From: an uncultured Spirochaetaceae bacterium
Lineage (GTDB): Bacteria > Spirochaetota > Spirochaetia > Treponematales > Treponemataceae
Assembly (NCBI GenBank): GCA_902789325.1
Contig: CADANN010000012.1
Location: 1-64,000 of the forward strand
Length of the DNA: 64,000 bases
Direction of reading: 5' to 3'
Of the stretch, positions 42,560 to 51,166 are shown piece after piece (position 1 is the stretch's first letter; the number at the start of each line of letters is the position of its first letter). The position numbers and the translations under genes were made by a program. The notes beneath the pieces were generated by a model. The model was given only the letters and a program-made list of their open reading frames with translations, was not told where the DNA came from and did not search any database.

Positions 42560-45394
42560 TCAGAGTCCCAGCTGCCCCTTTATAAACTGGCCGGTATAGC
42601 TTTCTTTGACCTTAGCAACATCTTCTGGAGTTCCAGTTGCAATTATGTTACCGCCCCGGAAACCGCCTTCTGGTCCAAGGTCAATTATATAGTCAGACTG
42701 GCAGATTACATCAAGATTGTGTTCAATCATAACAACAGTATTGCCCTGATCTACAAGTCTCTGGATTACTCCCATAAGAAGCTTTACGTCTGCAAAATGA
42801 AGTCCTGTTGTAGGTTCATCCATTATGTAAAGTGTCTTTCCTGTTGAAGTGCGGGCAAGCTCGTTTGCCAATTTTACACGCTGAGCTTCACCACCACTGA
42901 GAGTAAGGGCATTCTGTCCCAGCTCAATATAGCCAAGACCAACTGATTTCATTGTTTCGAGTTTACGTGCGATATGAGGAATACTTGCAAAGAAATCACA
43001 GGCTTCATCAATACTCATATTCAGAACATCGTTGATTGATTTTCCCTTATATGTTACTTCGAGAGTTTCCTTATTAAAGCGCTTTCCGCCGCAGACTTCA
43101 CACTGAACATAAACATCCGGTAAAAAGTTCATTTCAATTACGTTTTCACCCGCACCCTGACAGGCTTCACAGCGGCCGCCTTTTACGTTGAAAGAGAAAC
43201 GTCCCTTGAGATATCCGCGTGCCTTACTTTCCGGCAAACTCGCAAAAAGATCACGGATTGAATCAAAAACGCCAATATAAGTTGCAGGATTTGAACGCGG
43301 AGAGCGGCCAATCGGCGACTGGTCAATATTGATTACCTTATCAATGAACTGTTCGCCTTCTACACTTTCACACTCACCAACATCATAGTTTGTGCGCATA
43401 ATTCGGTTACTTAATGCCGGGTAAAGTACATCACTCATTAGAGTTGATTTTCCGCTGCCACTTACACCAGTAATACAAGTAAAGGTTCCGAGCGGAATCT
43501 GAATGCTTACATTTTTAAGGTTGTGCTCTGTAACGCCGCTAAGTTTTATAAAATGACCGTTACCAGCGCGGCGCTTTTCAGGAATGTCCATTTTGAGTGT
43601 ACCTGCGAGGTACTGGCCGGTAAGACTTTCTTTTACCTGAGCAACTTCTGCTGGTGTTCCGGCTGCAACTACCTGGCCACCATTTACCCCGGCTCCAGGA
43701 CCAATGTCTATAAGATAATCTGCTGTACGCAAAGTCTGTTCGTCGTGTTCTACAACTATTACGGAGTTTCCGTTATCGCGAAGACTTAAAAGTGTATCTA
43801 TGAGGCGCTGATTGTCGCGCTGATGAAGACCGATACTTGGCTCATCCAAAATATACATAACGCCACAAAGAGCCGAACCAATCTGAGTTGCAAGACGGAT
43901 TCGCTGTGCTTCACCACCACTAAGAGTTTCTGCAGCACGCTCCATTGTAAGATAGTCGAGGCCGACATCACGAAGGAATCGCAGACGGGCACGAATCTCT
44001 TTCATAATCTGAGTTGCGATTTTCTGTTCATTTTCTGTAAGCTCAAGTTTATCAAAGAACTCAATGGAATCAGCTACAGAAAGACAGCACAATTCCCAGA
44101 TATTTTTTCCACCAACAGTTACGCCAAGAGCTTCCTTACGCAGCCTCTGTCCATTACAGCAGGAACAGTGGCCTACTTTCATGAACTTTTCTTCTATACT
44201 AGCACGCATTGAATCGCCCCAGGCTTCTGCGTGGCGACGCTTCATTTCATTGATTACTCCAGGCCATGGGCGGTTATATTCGCTGTAGCCTTCTCCACTC
44301 TGCTTTTTGTAAATCCAGTGAATCTTGCGCTCTGGATCTCCTTCCCAAAGATATTCAAACTGCTCTGCAGTAAGTCGGCTGATTGGTGTATCCAGAGTAA
44401 AGCCAGCTTCTTCTGCAACCGCCTGGAACATACTGTGGTTCCATTCACTATCCGGATTAAAGAATGGGAAAGCACGTTCATTAAACGATAACGAGCGGTC
44501 CGGCAAAATCTTATTAAAGTCCCATTCCATCTTTTCACCAAGACCCGTACATTCAGGACAGGCACCAAAAGGATTGTTAAACGAGAAAAGACGTGGCTGC
44601 AGATCTGGAATAGAAATACCGCAGTCCGGGCAAGCATTCTTCTGACTGAAGAATACTTCTTCGTCCTTGTCGCCAACACGGCGAGTAACAATTACAATTC
44701 CGTTTGCATTTTTAAGCGCAATTTCTATAGAATCGGCAAGGCGGCTTCGCACCTCATCGCTTTTTACAATTCGGTCTACGACAATTTCGATTGTATGTTT
44801 TTTCTGCTTATCAAGTTTGATTGCATCATCCAGTTCGGCCATTACGCCATCAATTCGAGCACGAACAAAGCCTGATGCCTTAGCATCATCTAAAATCTTT
44901 TGATGTTCACCTTTTTTACCACGGATAACAGGGGCCAGAATCTGCATCTTAGTGCCGTCTTCCCAGTCCATAACAGTATCAATAATCTGATCTACAGACT
45001 GTTCGCGGATTTCACGTCCACATTCAGGACAGTGCGCATGGCCACAGCGGGCATAAAGCAAGCGGTAAAAATCATATATTTCAGTAATTGTACCCACAGT
45101 AGAACGCGGATTTTTATTTGTAGATTTCTGTTCAATAGAAATGGCAGGTGACAAACCTTCTATAATATCTACATCGGGTTTATCCATACGCCCAAGAAAC
45201 TGACGGGCATACGAAGAAAGACTTTCCATGTAGCGGCGCTGACCTTCCGCAAAAAGCGTATCAAAAGCAAGCGAAGATTTTCCAGAACCGCTTAAACCGG
45301 AAATAACAACCAGCTTATTGCGCGGAAATGTTACATTGATGTTCTTTAAGTTGTGTTCCCTCGCTCCGCGGATTACAATCATATCGTCTTTCAT
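42560..45394 (-). CDS. uvrA: Excinuclease ABC subunit A
   Basis: UvrA recognises DNA damage in nucleotide excision repair. The 944-residue protein has two ABC ATPase halves (SGLSGSGKSSLAFDTLFAEGQ and GVSGSGKSTLMSDVLYPAL), signature segments (TLSGGEAQRIRLATQIGS and TLSGGEAQRVKLANELAR), and zinc fingers (CPECG..., CEACQGAGENVIEMNFLPDV... CEVCGG). Length and motifs are complete. The ATG has no ribosome binding site and sits 8 nt after TATAAT. It is transcribed with lptD. Confidence 0.97.
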   Translation of the reverse strand: MKDDMIVIRGAREHNLKNINVTFPRNKLVVISGLSGSGKSSLAFDTLFAEGQRRYMESLSSYARQFLGRMDKPDVDIIEGLSPAISIEQKSTNKNPRSTVGTITEIYDFYRLLYARCGHAHCPECGREIREQSVDQIIDTVMDWEDGTKMQILAPVIRGKKGEHQKILDDAKASGFVRARIDGVMAELDDAIKLDKQKKHTIEIVVDRIVKSDEVRSRLADSIEIALKNANGIVIVTRRVGDKDEEVFFSQKNACPDCGISIPDLQPRLFSFNNPFGACPECTGLGEKMEWDFNKILPDRSLSFNERAFPFFNPDSEWNHSMFQAVAEEAGFTLDTPISRLTAEQFEYLWEGDPERKIHWIYKKQSGEGYSEYNRPWPGVINEMKRRHAEAWGDSMRASIEEKFMKVGHCSCCNGQRLRKEALGVTVGGKNIWELCCLSVADSIEFFDKLELTENEQKIATQIMKEIRARLRFLRDVGLDYLTMERAAETLSGGEAQRIRLATQIGSALCGVMYILDEPSIGLHQRDNQRLIDTLLSLRDNGNSVIVVEHDEQTLRTADYLIDIGPGAGVNGGQVVAAGTPAEVAQVKESLTGQYLAGTLKMDIPEKRRAGNGHFIKLSGVTEHNLKNVSIQIPLGTFTCITGVSGSGKSTLMSDVLYPALSNRIMRTNYDVGECESVEGEQFIDKVINIDQSPIGRSPRSNPATYIGVFDSIRDLFASLPESKARGYLKGRFSFNVKGGRCEACQGAGENVIEMNFLPDVYVQCEVCGGKRFNKETLEVTYKGKSINDVLNMSIDEACDFFASIPHIARKLETMKSVGLGYIELGQNALTLSGGEAQRVKLANELARTSTGKTLYIMDEPTTGLHFADVKLLMGVIQRLVDQGNTVVMIEHNLDVICQSDYIIDLGPEGGFRGGNIIATGTPEDVAKVKESYTGQFIKGQLGL

Positions 45395-45402
45395 ATCATT
45401 CT

Positions 45403-45431
45403 ATTATAGCAAAAAAAAAGGCGGGCTACAA
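45403..45431 (-). promoter_or_regulatory. uvrA promoter overlapping the guaB terminator
   Basis: TTGTAG (45426-45431), a 17-nt spacer and TATAAT (45403-45408) are read on the minus strand. The -35 box lies in the loop of the guaB terminator, and the spacer is the terminator's right arm plus its T-tract. The -10 ends 8 nt before the ATG at 45394. Confidence 0.5.
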
Positions 45432-45444
45432 CAAAAAGCCCGCC
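45411..45444 (-). terminator. Rho-independent terminator of guaB
   Basis: On the minus strand GGCGGGCT (45437-45444) pairs perfectly with AGCCCGCC (45420-45427) and is followed by nine T. It lies downstream of guaB, beyond the palindromic repeat. Confidence 0.9.
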
Positions 45445-45450
45445 GTCTTC

Positions 45451-45509
45451 GTCATGCTGAACTTGTTTCAGCATCTTTATCATAGATCCCGAAACAAGTT
45501 CGGGATGAC
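45451..45509. repeat. GTCAT...ATGAC palindromic repeat, copy 3 (inverted)
   Basis: The element starts GTCATGCTGAACTTGTTTC and ends AAGTTCGGGATGAC, so it is the opposite orientation of copies 1 and 2. It sits just after the guaB stop codon. Confidence 0.8.
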
Positions 45510-45514
45510 AGTAA

Positions 45515-47020
45515 TTAGTTTGCCTTTACAGTATTCTTAACAATAACATCATGAGCGCCACCCTCGCGAAGAGATGCAGCACTTACGAGTGTAATCTTTG
45601 CGTTTTTCTGTAAATCTGGAATGTTTGTAACACCACAGTTACACATTGCGTGGATTACCTTGCTTGTTGTAAGAGTTACGTTATCGTGGAGAGAACCTGC
45701 ATATGGAACGTAAGAGTCTACGCCCTCTTCAAATGCCATACCTTTCTTTCCACCAAGGTCATAGCGCTGCCAGTTGCGGGCGCGGTTTGAACCTTCACCC
45801 CAGTATTCCTTAACGTAGTTACCATTAACGATGAGTTTATTTGTAGGAGATTCATCAAAGCGGGCAAAGTAGCGGCCGAGCATTACAAAGTCTGCACCCA
45901 TTGCAAGAGCAAGAGTAACGTGATGATCATATACGATACCACCATCAGAACAGATTGGAATATAAATACCTGTTTTTTCGTAGTAAGCGTCGCGTGCCTT
46001 AGCAACTTCGATTGTAGCTGTAGCCTGACCGCGACCAATACCCTTCTGTTCACGTGTAATACAGATTGAACCACCGCCAATACCAATCTTTACAAAGTCT
46101 GCACCAGCATCAGCAAGGAAGTTGAATCCATCAGCATCAACAACGTTACCAGCACCTACCTTTGCGTTAGGCCACTTTTCGTGGATATCATGCAAAGCGC
46201 GGCGCTGCCATTCTGTAAAACCTTCAGATGAGTCGAGTGTCATTACATCAACACCAGCTGCAAGAAGAGCAGGAACGCGATCCATATAGTCGCGGGTATT
46301 AATTCCGGCACCTACAATGTAGCGCTTCTGTTTATCAAGGAGTTCAAGAGGATGCTCTTCATGACTTGCAGCATCCTTGCGGAATACCAGGTAAAGAAGT
46401 TTTCCGTCTTTATCAACAACAGGAAGCTGATTAACCTTCTTTTCCCAGATCAAATCATTTGCTTCATCAAGAGTGATTCCTTCTTTTCCCATAACAAGAG
46501 AAGAAAGAGGTGTCATATAAGCACTTACCTTTTCGCTCATTTCGCAGTGACCAATGCGGAAGTCGCGCTCTGTGATAATACCAACAAGCTTTCCGTTTGC
46601 AGTACCGTCTTCAGTAACTGCAACAGTTGAGTGGCCAGTTTTTTCAATTGCTTCAACCAGTTCACCAAGAGTCTGCTCAGGGCGGATATTTGTATCAGAA
46701 GAAACAAAACCAGCTTTGTAAGCTTTAACACGGGCAACCATAGCTGCCTGATTTTCTATAGTCTGAGAACCAAAAATAAAAGAAATGCCACCTTCCTTTG
46801 CAAGAGCAACAGCAAGCTTGTCATCAGAAACTGCCTGCATAACAGCCGAAGTCATCGGAATATTCATTGTAAGCGGACACTTTTCGCCAGCCTTCTTGTT
46901 ATAGCGGACAACAGGTGTCTGCAAAGTAACATTAGCAGGAATGCAATCAGGACCGGTGTAGCCCGGAACTAAAAGGTACTCATCAAAAGTGTGTGACGGT
47001 TCTTCAAAAATGTAAGCCAT
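45515..47020 (-). CDS. guaB: Inosine-5'-monophosphate dehydrogenase
   Basis: IMPDH oxidises IMP to XMP, the first committed step of GMP synthesis. The 501-residue enzyme shows the barrel with [13 protein letters not shown], the catalytic-loop segment [20 protein letters not shown], the flap region, and an inserted pair of CBS domains (about residues 110-240, [26 protein letters not shown]). It is preceded by AGGAG 7 nt before the ATG and a good promoter. With purA in the window, both arms of purine interconversion are represented. Confidence 0.95.
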   Translation of the reverse strand: MAYIFEEPSHTFDEYLLVPGYTGPDCIPANVTLQTPVVRYNKKAGEKCPLTMNIPMTSAVMQAVSDDKLAVALAKEGGISFIFGSQTIENQAAMVARVKAYKAGFVSSDTNIRPEQTLGELVEAIEKTGHSTVAVTEDGTANGKLVGIITERDFRIGHCEMSEKVSAYMTPLSSLVMGKEGITLDEANDLIWEKKVNQLPVVDKDGKLLYLVFRKDAASHEEHPLELLDKQKRYIVGAGINTRDYMDRVPALLAAGVDVMTLDSSEGFTEWQRRALHDIHEKWPNAKVGAGNVVDADGFNFLADAGADFVKIGIGGGSICITREQKGIGRGQATATIEVAKARDAYYEKTGIYIPICSDGGIVYDHHVTLALAMGADFVMLGRYFARFDESPTNKLIVNGNYVKEYWGEGSNRARNWQRYDLGGKKGMAFEEGVDSYVPYAGSLHDNVTLTTSKVIHAMCNCGVTNIPDLQKNAKITLVSAASLREGGAHDVIVKNTVKAN

Positions 47021-47069
47021 TTGGTTCTCCTATGTTTAAAATTGAATAAAAATATTAATCGGGAATTAT

Positions 47070-47098
47070 ACTATAGAATTAAATAAATTGGAATACAA
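47070..47098 (-). promoter_or_regulatory. Promoter of guaB
   Basis: TTGTAT (47093-47098), a 17-nt spacer and TATAGT (47070-47075) are read on the minus strand; a second -10-like TATAAT overlaps. Transcription gives a leader of about 40 nt with a normal ribosome binding site. Confidence 0.5.
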
Positions 47099-47129
47099 TT
47101 TTTTGACTTTTTCAGCCCAAAATCAAAGT

Positions 47130-47240
47130 CCCACACGCCTTCCACAGCTCCCTTTCGGTCGGCCGCTTCACTCGTTCGGCAAGCCTCGCTCGCTCCAGTG
47201 GCTCGCTTCGCGCCTGTTCCACGCTTGGGGCGCTTTTCCG
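47130..47240. other. GC-rich anomalous patch
   Basis: About 110 bp between guaB and array B are markedly richer in G and C than the neighbourhood and contain imperfect short repeats (CGGCCGCTTCACTCGTTCGG, then repeated CTCGCTC and GGCTCGC). No reading frame or hairpin with a T-tract is seen. It may be a remnant of a mobile or repeated sequence. Confidence 0.4.
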
Positions 47241-47335
47241 TAAAATTGTTATTTTTTTATCCTAGAAATTGCATAAAAATGAATAAGTGCGTCTATATTA
47301 TATGTGAAGAAATTGTGTCTTGACTCCGGGATTTT

Positions 47336-47626
47336 GCCTACAGAATTACATTTTACGTTATTTCTGTAGGCATTACTCGAGCCACAAAACACGTCATCAC
47401 ACAGAGAGGGCGCAAAAACTGCCTACAGAATTCGTAAAATCTGATTTTCTGTAGGTAGACAAACATCAGAAATATGCTGCAAGTGTGTCTGGAATCTTGG
47501 ATTTTACCTACAGAATTACGTTTTACATTATTTCTGTAGGCATTACCCGAGCCACAAAACACTTCATCACACAGAAATGGCGCAAAAACTGCCTACAGAA
47601 GACAGCTTTTCAACAATTCTGTAGGC
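47336..47626. repeat. Palindrome array B with exact 85-bp period
   Basis: There are four units of exactly 36 bp at 47336-47371, 47421-47456, 47506-47541 and 47591-47626, each starting 85 bp after the last. Each has 10-bp arms GCCTACAGAA / TTCTGTAGGC (minor end variation) and a 16-bp centre. The centre of unit 2 resembles the reverse complement of that of units 1 and 3 (ATTTTACG), so units alternate in orientation. The spacers between units 1-2 and 3-4 differ at only 4 of 49 positions, so the array is two tandem 170-bp modules. It ends 27 bp before the PD-(D/E)XK-like gene B. Confidence 0.93.
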
Positions 47627-47653
47627 AATTTTCCACTCGTAAAGGAGAAAAAC

Positions 47654-48505
47654 ATGCAGAAAGAACTTTTGCCCCCAGCAGATTATTATTCACAGCTGGA
47701 AAACAGACTTAAAAATCTCAAAACAGCGCTTTCGCATCTCAGAAAAGCACAGGAAAACCAGCCGCAAGGCCATCTGCGAATCGCTCAGAAAGGCGGCACA
47801 AACCAGTTCTATCACTATGACAATCCAAAAGATTTTAAGGGTCATTTTCTGCCCCGCGCACAGGATGAGCTAGCTCAACAACTGGCACAGAAAGACTACA
47901 ATTCAAAAGTCATAAAAGAAATTGAAAAAGAAATAGCTGCGCTGCAAAATTACCTGATAAAAACTGGTCGCGGCAGCACTCTGGCAGAACTCTACACAAA
48001 ACTCTGTCCGGCACGTCAAAAGTTGATCACACCCGCTACACTTACAGACGAACAATTCGCCGAACAATGGCTAAAGGTCACATGGATAGGCCGGCCCTTT
48101 TCTGAAGATTCCCAGGAATATTACACCGCGAAACACGAAAGAGTCCGCTCAAAATCGGAGCTCATAATTGCAGACACACTTTACCGCCATGGCGTTCCCT
48201 ACCGCTACGAGTTCCCACTTACCCTGTACCGAAATCCACAAGCGGACTCCGCAGCTCGCAAAGACAGCATCACCTTATACCCCGACTTTCTCTGTCTGAA
48301 TCTCCGCACCCGCCGCCAGCTATACTGGGAACATTTCGGTCTCATGAGTGACTCTGACTACGCAGAAAATGCAGCCTCAAAGCTCCGCCTTTATACACAG
48401 AACAACATAATCCTTGGCCGCGACCTCATTATCACTATGGAAACACAAAACGAAGCGCTGAGCACACAGGTGATAGAAAACCTCATCGAAACCTGTCTGA
48501 AATAA
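47654..48505 (+). CDS. Putative PD-(D/E)XK-fold protein, paralogue B
   Basis: The 283-residue protein aligns over its whole length with paralogue A. Shared blocks are the helical N-terminal half (ELLPPADYYSQLENRL), ERVRSKSELIIAD (RSKSE at 165-169), PYRYEFPL, YPDF (209-212), LRTRRQLYWEHFG (YWEHFG at 224-229) and DLIITMET. The spacing matches the helix-strand-strand-strand-helix core of PD-(D/E)XK nucleases, with E169, D211 and E226 as possible metal ligands; the usual ExK lysine is missing and H227 follows the Glu. An insertion of about 12 residues (193-204) precedes YPDF. The ATG follows AAAGGAG. It is a single gene behind array B, with no transposase or toxin partner. Confidence 0.82.
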   Translation: MQKELLPPADYYSQLENRLKNLKTALSHLRKAQENQPQGHLRIAQKGGTNQFYHYDNPKDFKGHFLPRAQDELAQQLAQKDYNSKVIKEIEKEIAALQNYLIKTGRGSTLAELYTKLCPARQKLITPATLTDEQFAEQWLKVTWIGRPFSEDSQEYYTAKHERVRSKSELIIADTLYRHGVPYRYEFPLTLYRNPQADSAARKDSITLYPDFLCLNLRTRRQLYWEHFGLMSDSDYAENAASKLRLYTQNNIILGRDLIITMETQNEALSTQVIENLIETCLK

Positions 48506-48540
48506 ACTGCCATTTATTTTCAAAAATGATAGACGAAAGA

Positions 48541-48569
48541 TTTACTTTTTATTTGGTATGGGGTATATT
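48541..48569 (+). promoter_or_regulatory. Promoter of the lipoprotein gene at 48602
   Basis: TTTACT (48541-48546), a 17-nt spacer and TATATT (48564-48569) precede the gene, so it has its own promoter rather than depending on the nuclease-like gene. The leader is about 25 nt and contains GGAG. Confidence 0.45.
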
Positions 48570-48601
48570 CCTTGAATCTTAAAATTTGGAGTTATAAAAA
48601 T

Positions 48602-49600
48602 ATGAAAAAATTAACAATATTTTTACCATTACTTTTTGCAGCACTTGTTTTCAGTGGTTGTAAAGATCCTGCAAATGGAGTTGAACCAGAAACAAAAAGA
48701 GTTGAAGAAAAACAAGAGCCCGTAAACGAAGTAAAAACAGAAGAAAATCCAGAAAACGAAGAAGAACCAAAAGCAAATGAACCGGAAGATAAAAACTTTG
48801 GTTACCAGGCCCCTAGTTTGCCGGAAAGCCAGGGCACAGATTTCTTTAAGGGAAAAACTTTTGTAAATGAAAATAGTAAATTCGTTTTTAATGATGATAA
48901 TACTGTCGTTGAATATTCGGGGGTATATCCTTACTGTAAATACGAATATTCATATAACGAATCTTCTAAATTAATGTATTTACGAATAGTAGAAATGGAA
49001 GCTGATGATAAACTTATTCCTATTCCAGAATTAATTTCTCTATATCTAGACATAATAAAAGATTGCTCAGAAGAAGATTATGAATTATATACTGTACAAT
49101 TACAGGACTATATTTCAGAATTCAACAAACTAAATATCTGGAAAATTGAATATTCAGATAATAAAATTTCACTACAGGAGAATTATTACACCGAAATACC
49201 TGATTTTGTAAATTCGAAATGGCTTTTTGAGTCAATAAAGTCAGAGAATCACAAATCACCATATGTTTATGTATATTCATTTTTATCAAAAAGACCTTTT
49301 GCAAGTACAACAAAACATCTGGGAGCATATCTTTCTATCTCATCTTCTACATCAAGTTTTGGAGGCACTGTAACTGATATCAAAAACGATATTTTTTACG
49401 TAGAGCTTGTTAACAATTATTCCGAAGAAAAAACATCTCTCGAATTTTCATACACCCTCACACTCAATAATGGAATACTCGCATTAAAACTTTCTGCAGC
49501 AAATGATTCTACAAAAGCTTTTGTGAAAACTATAACAGGCAATCCGGAAACTAGCTTTGAATTGTTTACTCCAGAGGCTGAAATTCTCACTTTAGAATAA
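48602..49600 (+). CDS. Lipoprotein of unknown function
   Basis: The protein (332 residues from the ATG at 48602) has a lipoprotein signal (TIFLPLLFAALVFSGC) and an acidic Glu/Lys/Asn/Pro-rich linker (residues about 25-65). Two beta-rich repeats follow, one beginning TDFFKGKTFVNENSKFVFND and one at FVNSKWLFES. The repeated pattern suggests two lipocalin-like domains, but no family is recognised. The TTG at 48572 is a less likely start because the ATG has GGAG 10 nt upstream. Like the lipoproteins of accessory region 1, it lies next to a PD-(D/E)XK-like gene. Confidence 0.82.
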   Translation: MKKLTIFLPLLFAALVFSGCKDPANGVEPETKRVEEKQEPVNEVKTEENPENEEEPKANEPEDKNFGYQAPSLPESQGTDFFKGKTFVNENSKFVFNDDNTVVEYSGVYPYCKYEYSYNESSKLMYLRIVEMEADDKLIPIPELISLYLDIIKDCSEEDYELYTVQLQDYISEFNKLNIWKIEYSDNKISLQENYYTEIPDFVNSKWLFESIKSENHKSPYVYVYSFLSKRPFASTTKHLGAYLSISSSTSSFGGTVTDIKNDIFYVELVNNYSEEKTSLEFSYTLTLNNGILALKLSAANDSTKAFVKTITGNPETSFELFTPEAEILTLE

Positions 49601-49620
49601 AAGCTTCTTTAATATATGCA

Positions 49621-49649
49621 ATGACATAAAACCCATTTTATGATATAGT
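49621..49649 (+). promoter_or_regulatory. Promoter of purA
   Basis: ATGACA (49621-49626), a 17-nt spacer and TATAGT (49644-49649). Transcription from about 49656 leaves a leader of about 178 nt, much longer than for any other gene in the window. Confidence 0.55.
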
Positions 49650-49655
49650 GGCTAG

Positions 49656-49833
49656 GTAAAACACACTGAGATGATTCGTCGGTGTTTTTATATGCCTATA
49701 ATCGAAGAACCGTTACAAACAAAGCGCTTTAGCGGTTTGTTTAGGTTCATCGAAAAAACGGCACAGAGGCAAGCTGTGCTTGCCGACACACACTATCTGA
49801 TTTCCGTGATGATTCTACGGAAAGGAGAAAACC
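49656..49833 (+). promoter_or_regulatory. Structured 5' leader of purA, candidate cis-regulatory RNA
   Basis: Three structures follow one another. P1 (49703-49753) pairs GAACC and ACAAAC with GTTTGT and GGTTC across a loop containing AAAGCGCTTT. P2 has two mutually exclusive stems, GCACAG (49761-49766) with CTGTGC (49774-49779), or GGCAAGC (49768-49774) with GCTTGCC (49778-49784). P3 pairs TTTCCGT (49801-49807) with ACGGAAA (49817-49823), overlapping the left edge of the AAAGGAG ribosome binding site. It does not match the purine, PRPP, ppGpp or ZTP riboswitch motifs I know. A regulatory role is inference. Confidence 0.45.
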
Positions 49834-51057
49834 ATGAACGTTGTTGTTATGGGTGCCCAGTGGGGCGATGAAGGCAAGGGAAAAATCGTTGACTACCTTG
49901 CACAGGATGCAAAATACGTTGTTCGCTTTGCGGGCGGCGCTAATGCAGGTCACACAATCGTAGTAGATGGAAAGAAATATGCTCTCCATCAGGTTCCGTC
50001 TGGAATCCTCTACCCTGAAAAATCAGTTTTCCTTGGTAGCGGAATGGTAATTGACCCTGAAGCTCTTTTCAAAGAACTCCAGATGCTCAAGGATAATGGC
50101 ATTAACTGGGAAGGCCGTGTATTCATTTCTGACCGCGCTCACCTTACACTTCCTGGATACCGCGAAATGGACAAGGCTCGCGACGCAGCTCGTAAACGTC
50201 CTATCGGTACAACTGGCCGTGGAATCGGAACTACTTATTCTATGAAATCTGAACGCGATGGTATCCGCCTTGCAGACCTTGACTGGGATGAAAAGTGGAA
50301 TGATCTCGACGATGCAGACAAGAAATTCCTTGAACAGTTCAAAGACAAACTCCTCTCTATGCGCGTAAATATCGCTGCAAAGATGTACGAGTTCCGCAAT
50401 GACAATATTCTTTTCGAAGGTGCTCAGGGTGCTATGCTCGACCTCGACTCTGGTACATATCCATATGTATCTTCTGGAGCTTCATGTTCAGCTGGTGCTG
50501 CTACAGGTTCTGGAATTGGTCCTAAAGCCCTCGACAAGATTTATGGTGTATTCAAAGCTTATGAAACTCGTGTAGGAAATGGTCCAATGCCATCTGAATT
50601 CAATGCTGATACAGAAGGCGAACTTTGCGACTATGTTCGTAACACAGGAAATGAGTTTGGTGTAACAACAGGACGTCCACGCCGCTGTGGTTACCTTGAC
50701 CTCGTAGCTCTCCGCTATGCATGTCACGTAAACTCAATCGACAACCTTGTTCTTACTCACCTTGATATTTATGATGATATGAACGAAATCGAAGCATGTG
50801 TTGCTTACGAAATCGACGGTCAGATTGTAACAGACTTCCCTGCTTCAATTCCTGAATTGAACCGCGCAAAACCAGTTCTTCAGAAGTTCGAAGGCTGGAA
50901 AGCTGATATTACAAAGTGTACATCTTACAAAAAGCTTCCAAAAGCTGCCCGCGAATATGTAGAGTTCATCGAAGACTTTACAGGTACAAAGGTAGGAATC
51001 GTTTCTGTAGGTGCAGACAGAAATCAGACTTTCGTTCGCGAGAAGATCTGGCGCTAG
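49834..51057 (+). CDS. purA: Adenylosuccinate synthetase
   Basis: PurA joins aspartate to IMP with GTP, the first step to AMP. The 407-residue enzyme has the catalytic N-terminus GAQWGDEGKGKIVDYLAQ, the GGANAGHTIVVDGKKYALHQVPSG block, GTTGRGIGTTYSMK, LFEGAQGAMLDLDSGTYPYV and TTGRPRRCGYLDLVALRYA. It is about 20 residues shorter than the usual 425-430, with the difference between GIRLADL and ILFEGAQG; key motifs are unaffected. The ATG follows AAAGGAG within a structured leader. The gene is monocistronic. Confidence 0.96.
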   Translation: MNVVVMGAQWGDEGKGKIVDYLAQDAKYVVRFAGGANAGHTIVVDGKKYALHQVPSGILYPEKSVFLGSGMVIDPEALFKELQMLKDNGINWEGRVFISDRAHLTLPGYREMDKARDAARKRPIGTTGRGIGTTYSMKSERDGIRLADLDWDEKWNDLDDADKKFLEQFKDKLLSMRVNIAAKMYEFRNDNILFEGAQGAMLDLDSGTYPYVSSGASCSAGAATGSGIGPKALDKIYGVFKAYETRVGNGPMPSEFNADTEGELCDYVRNTGNEFGVTTGRPRRCGYLDLVALRYACHVNSIDNLVLTHLDIYDDMNEIEACVAYEIDGQIVTDFPASIPELNRAKPVLQKFEGWKADITKCTSYKKLPKAAREYVEFIEDFTGTKVGIVSVGADRNQTFVREKIWR

Positions 51058-51062
51058 AATAA

Positions 51063-51140
51063 AGGAGGGGAAAGTCTTCCCCTGCGGCGGCACTTTGTTG
51101 CCGCCTACCCTTTCTACGGGGGCAGAGCCCCCGTAACGCC
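51063..51140. repeat. Tandem GC-rich hairpins after purA
   Basis: Three strong hairpins in a row: GGGGAAAGTCTTCCCC, GGCGGCACTTTGTTGCCGCC and ACGGGGGCAGAGCCCCCGT. None has a following T-tract. Composition is like the cluster at 6121-6210, suggesting a repeat family; the first hairpin may also serve as a weak terminator for purA. Confidence 0.6.
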
Positions 51141-51166
51141 CCCCCGCTCATTATTTTGGAGAAGAA

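Noticed and set aside
47336..47626. CRISPR array: 36-bp repeats with regular 49-bp spacers
   Set aside because: The repeats are full palindromes with variable centres, spacers 1 and 3 are nearly identical (4 differences in 49), there are only four units, and no cas genes lie nearby. Tandem duplication of a two-palindrome module explains it better.
49671..49871. Small ORF in the purA leader
   Set aside because: It overlaps the purA start in another frame, covers the structured leader, has no good ribosome binding site and its sequence resembles no protein; the leader structures explain the region.
49834..51057. Internal deletion in PurA similar to the one in IF3
   Set aside because: The protein is about 20 residues short, but the difference lies in a variable region and no conserved motif is broken, so natural length variation is sufficient.
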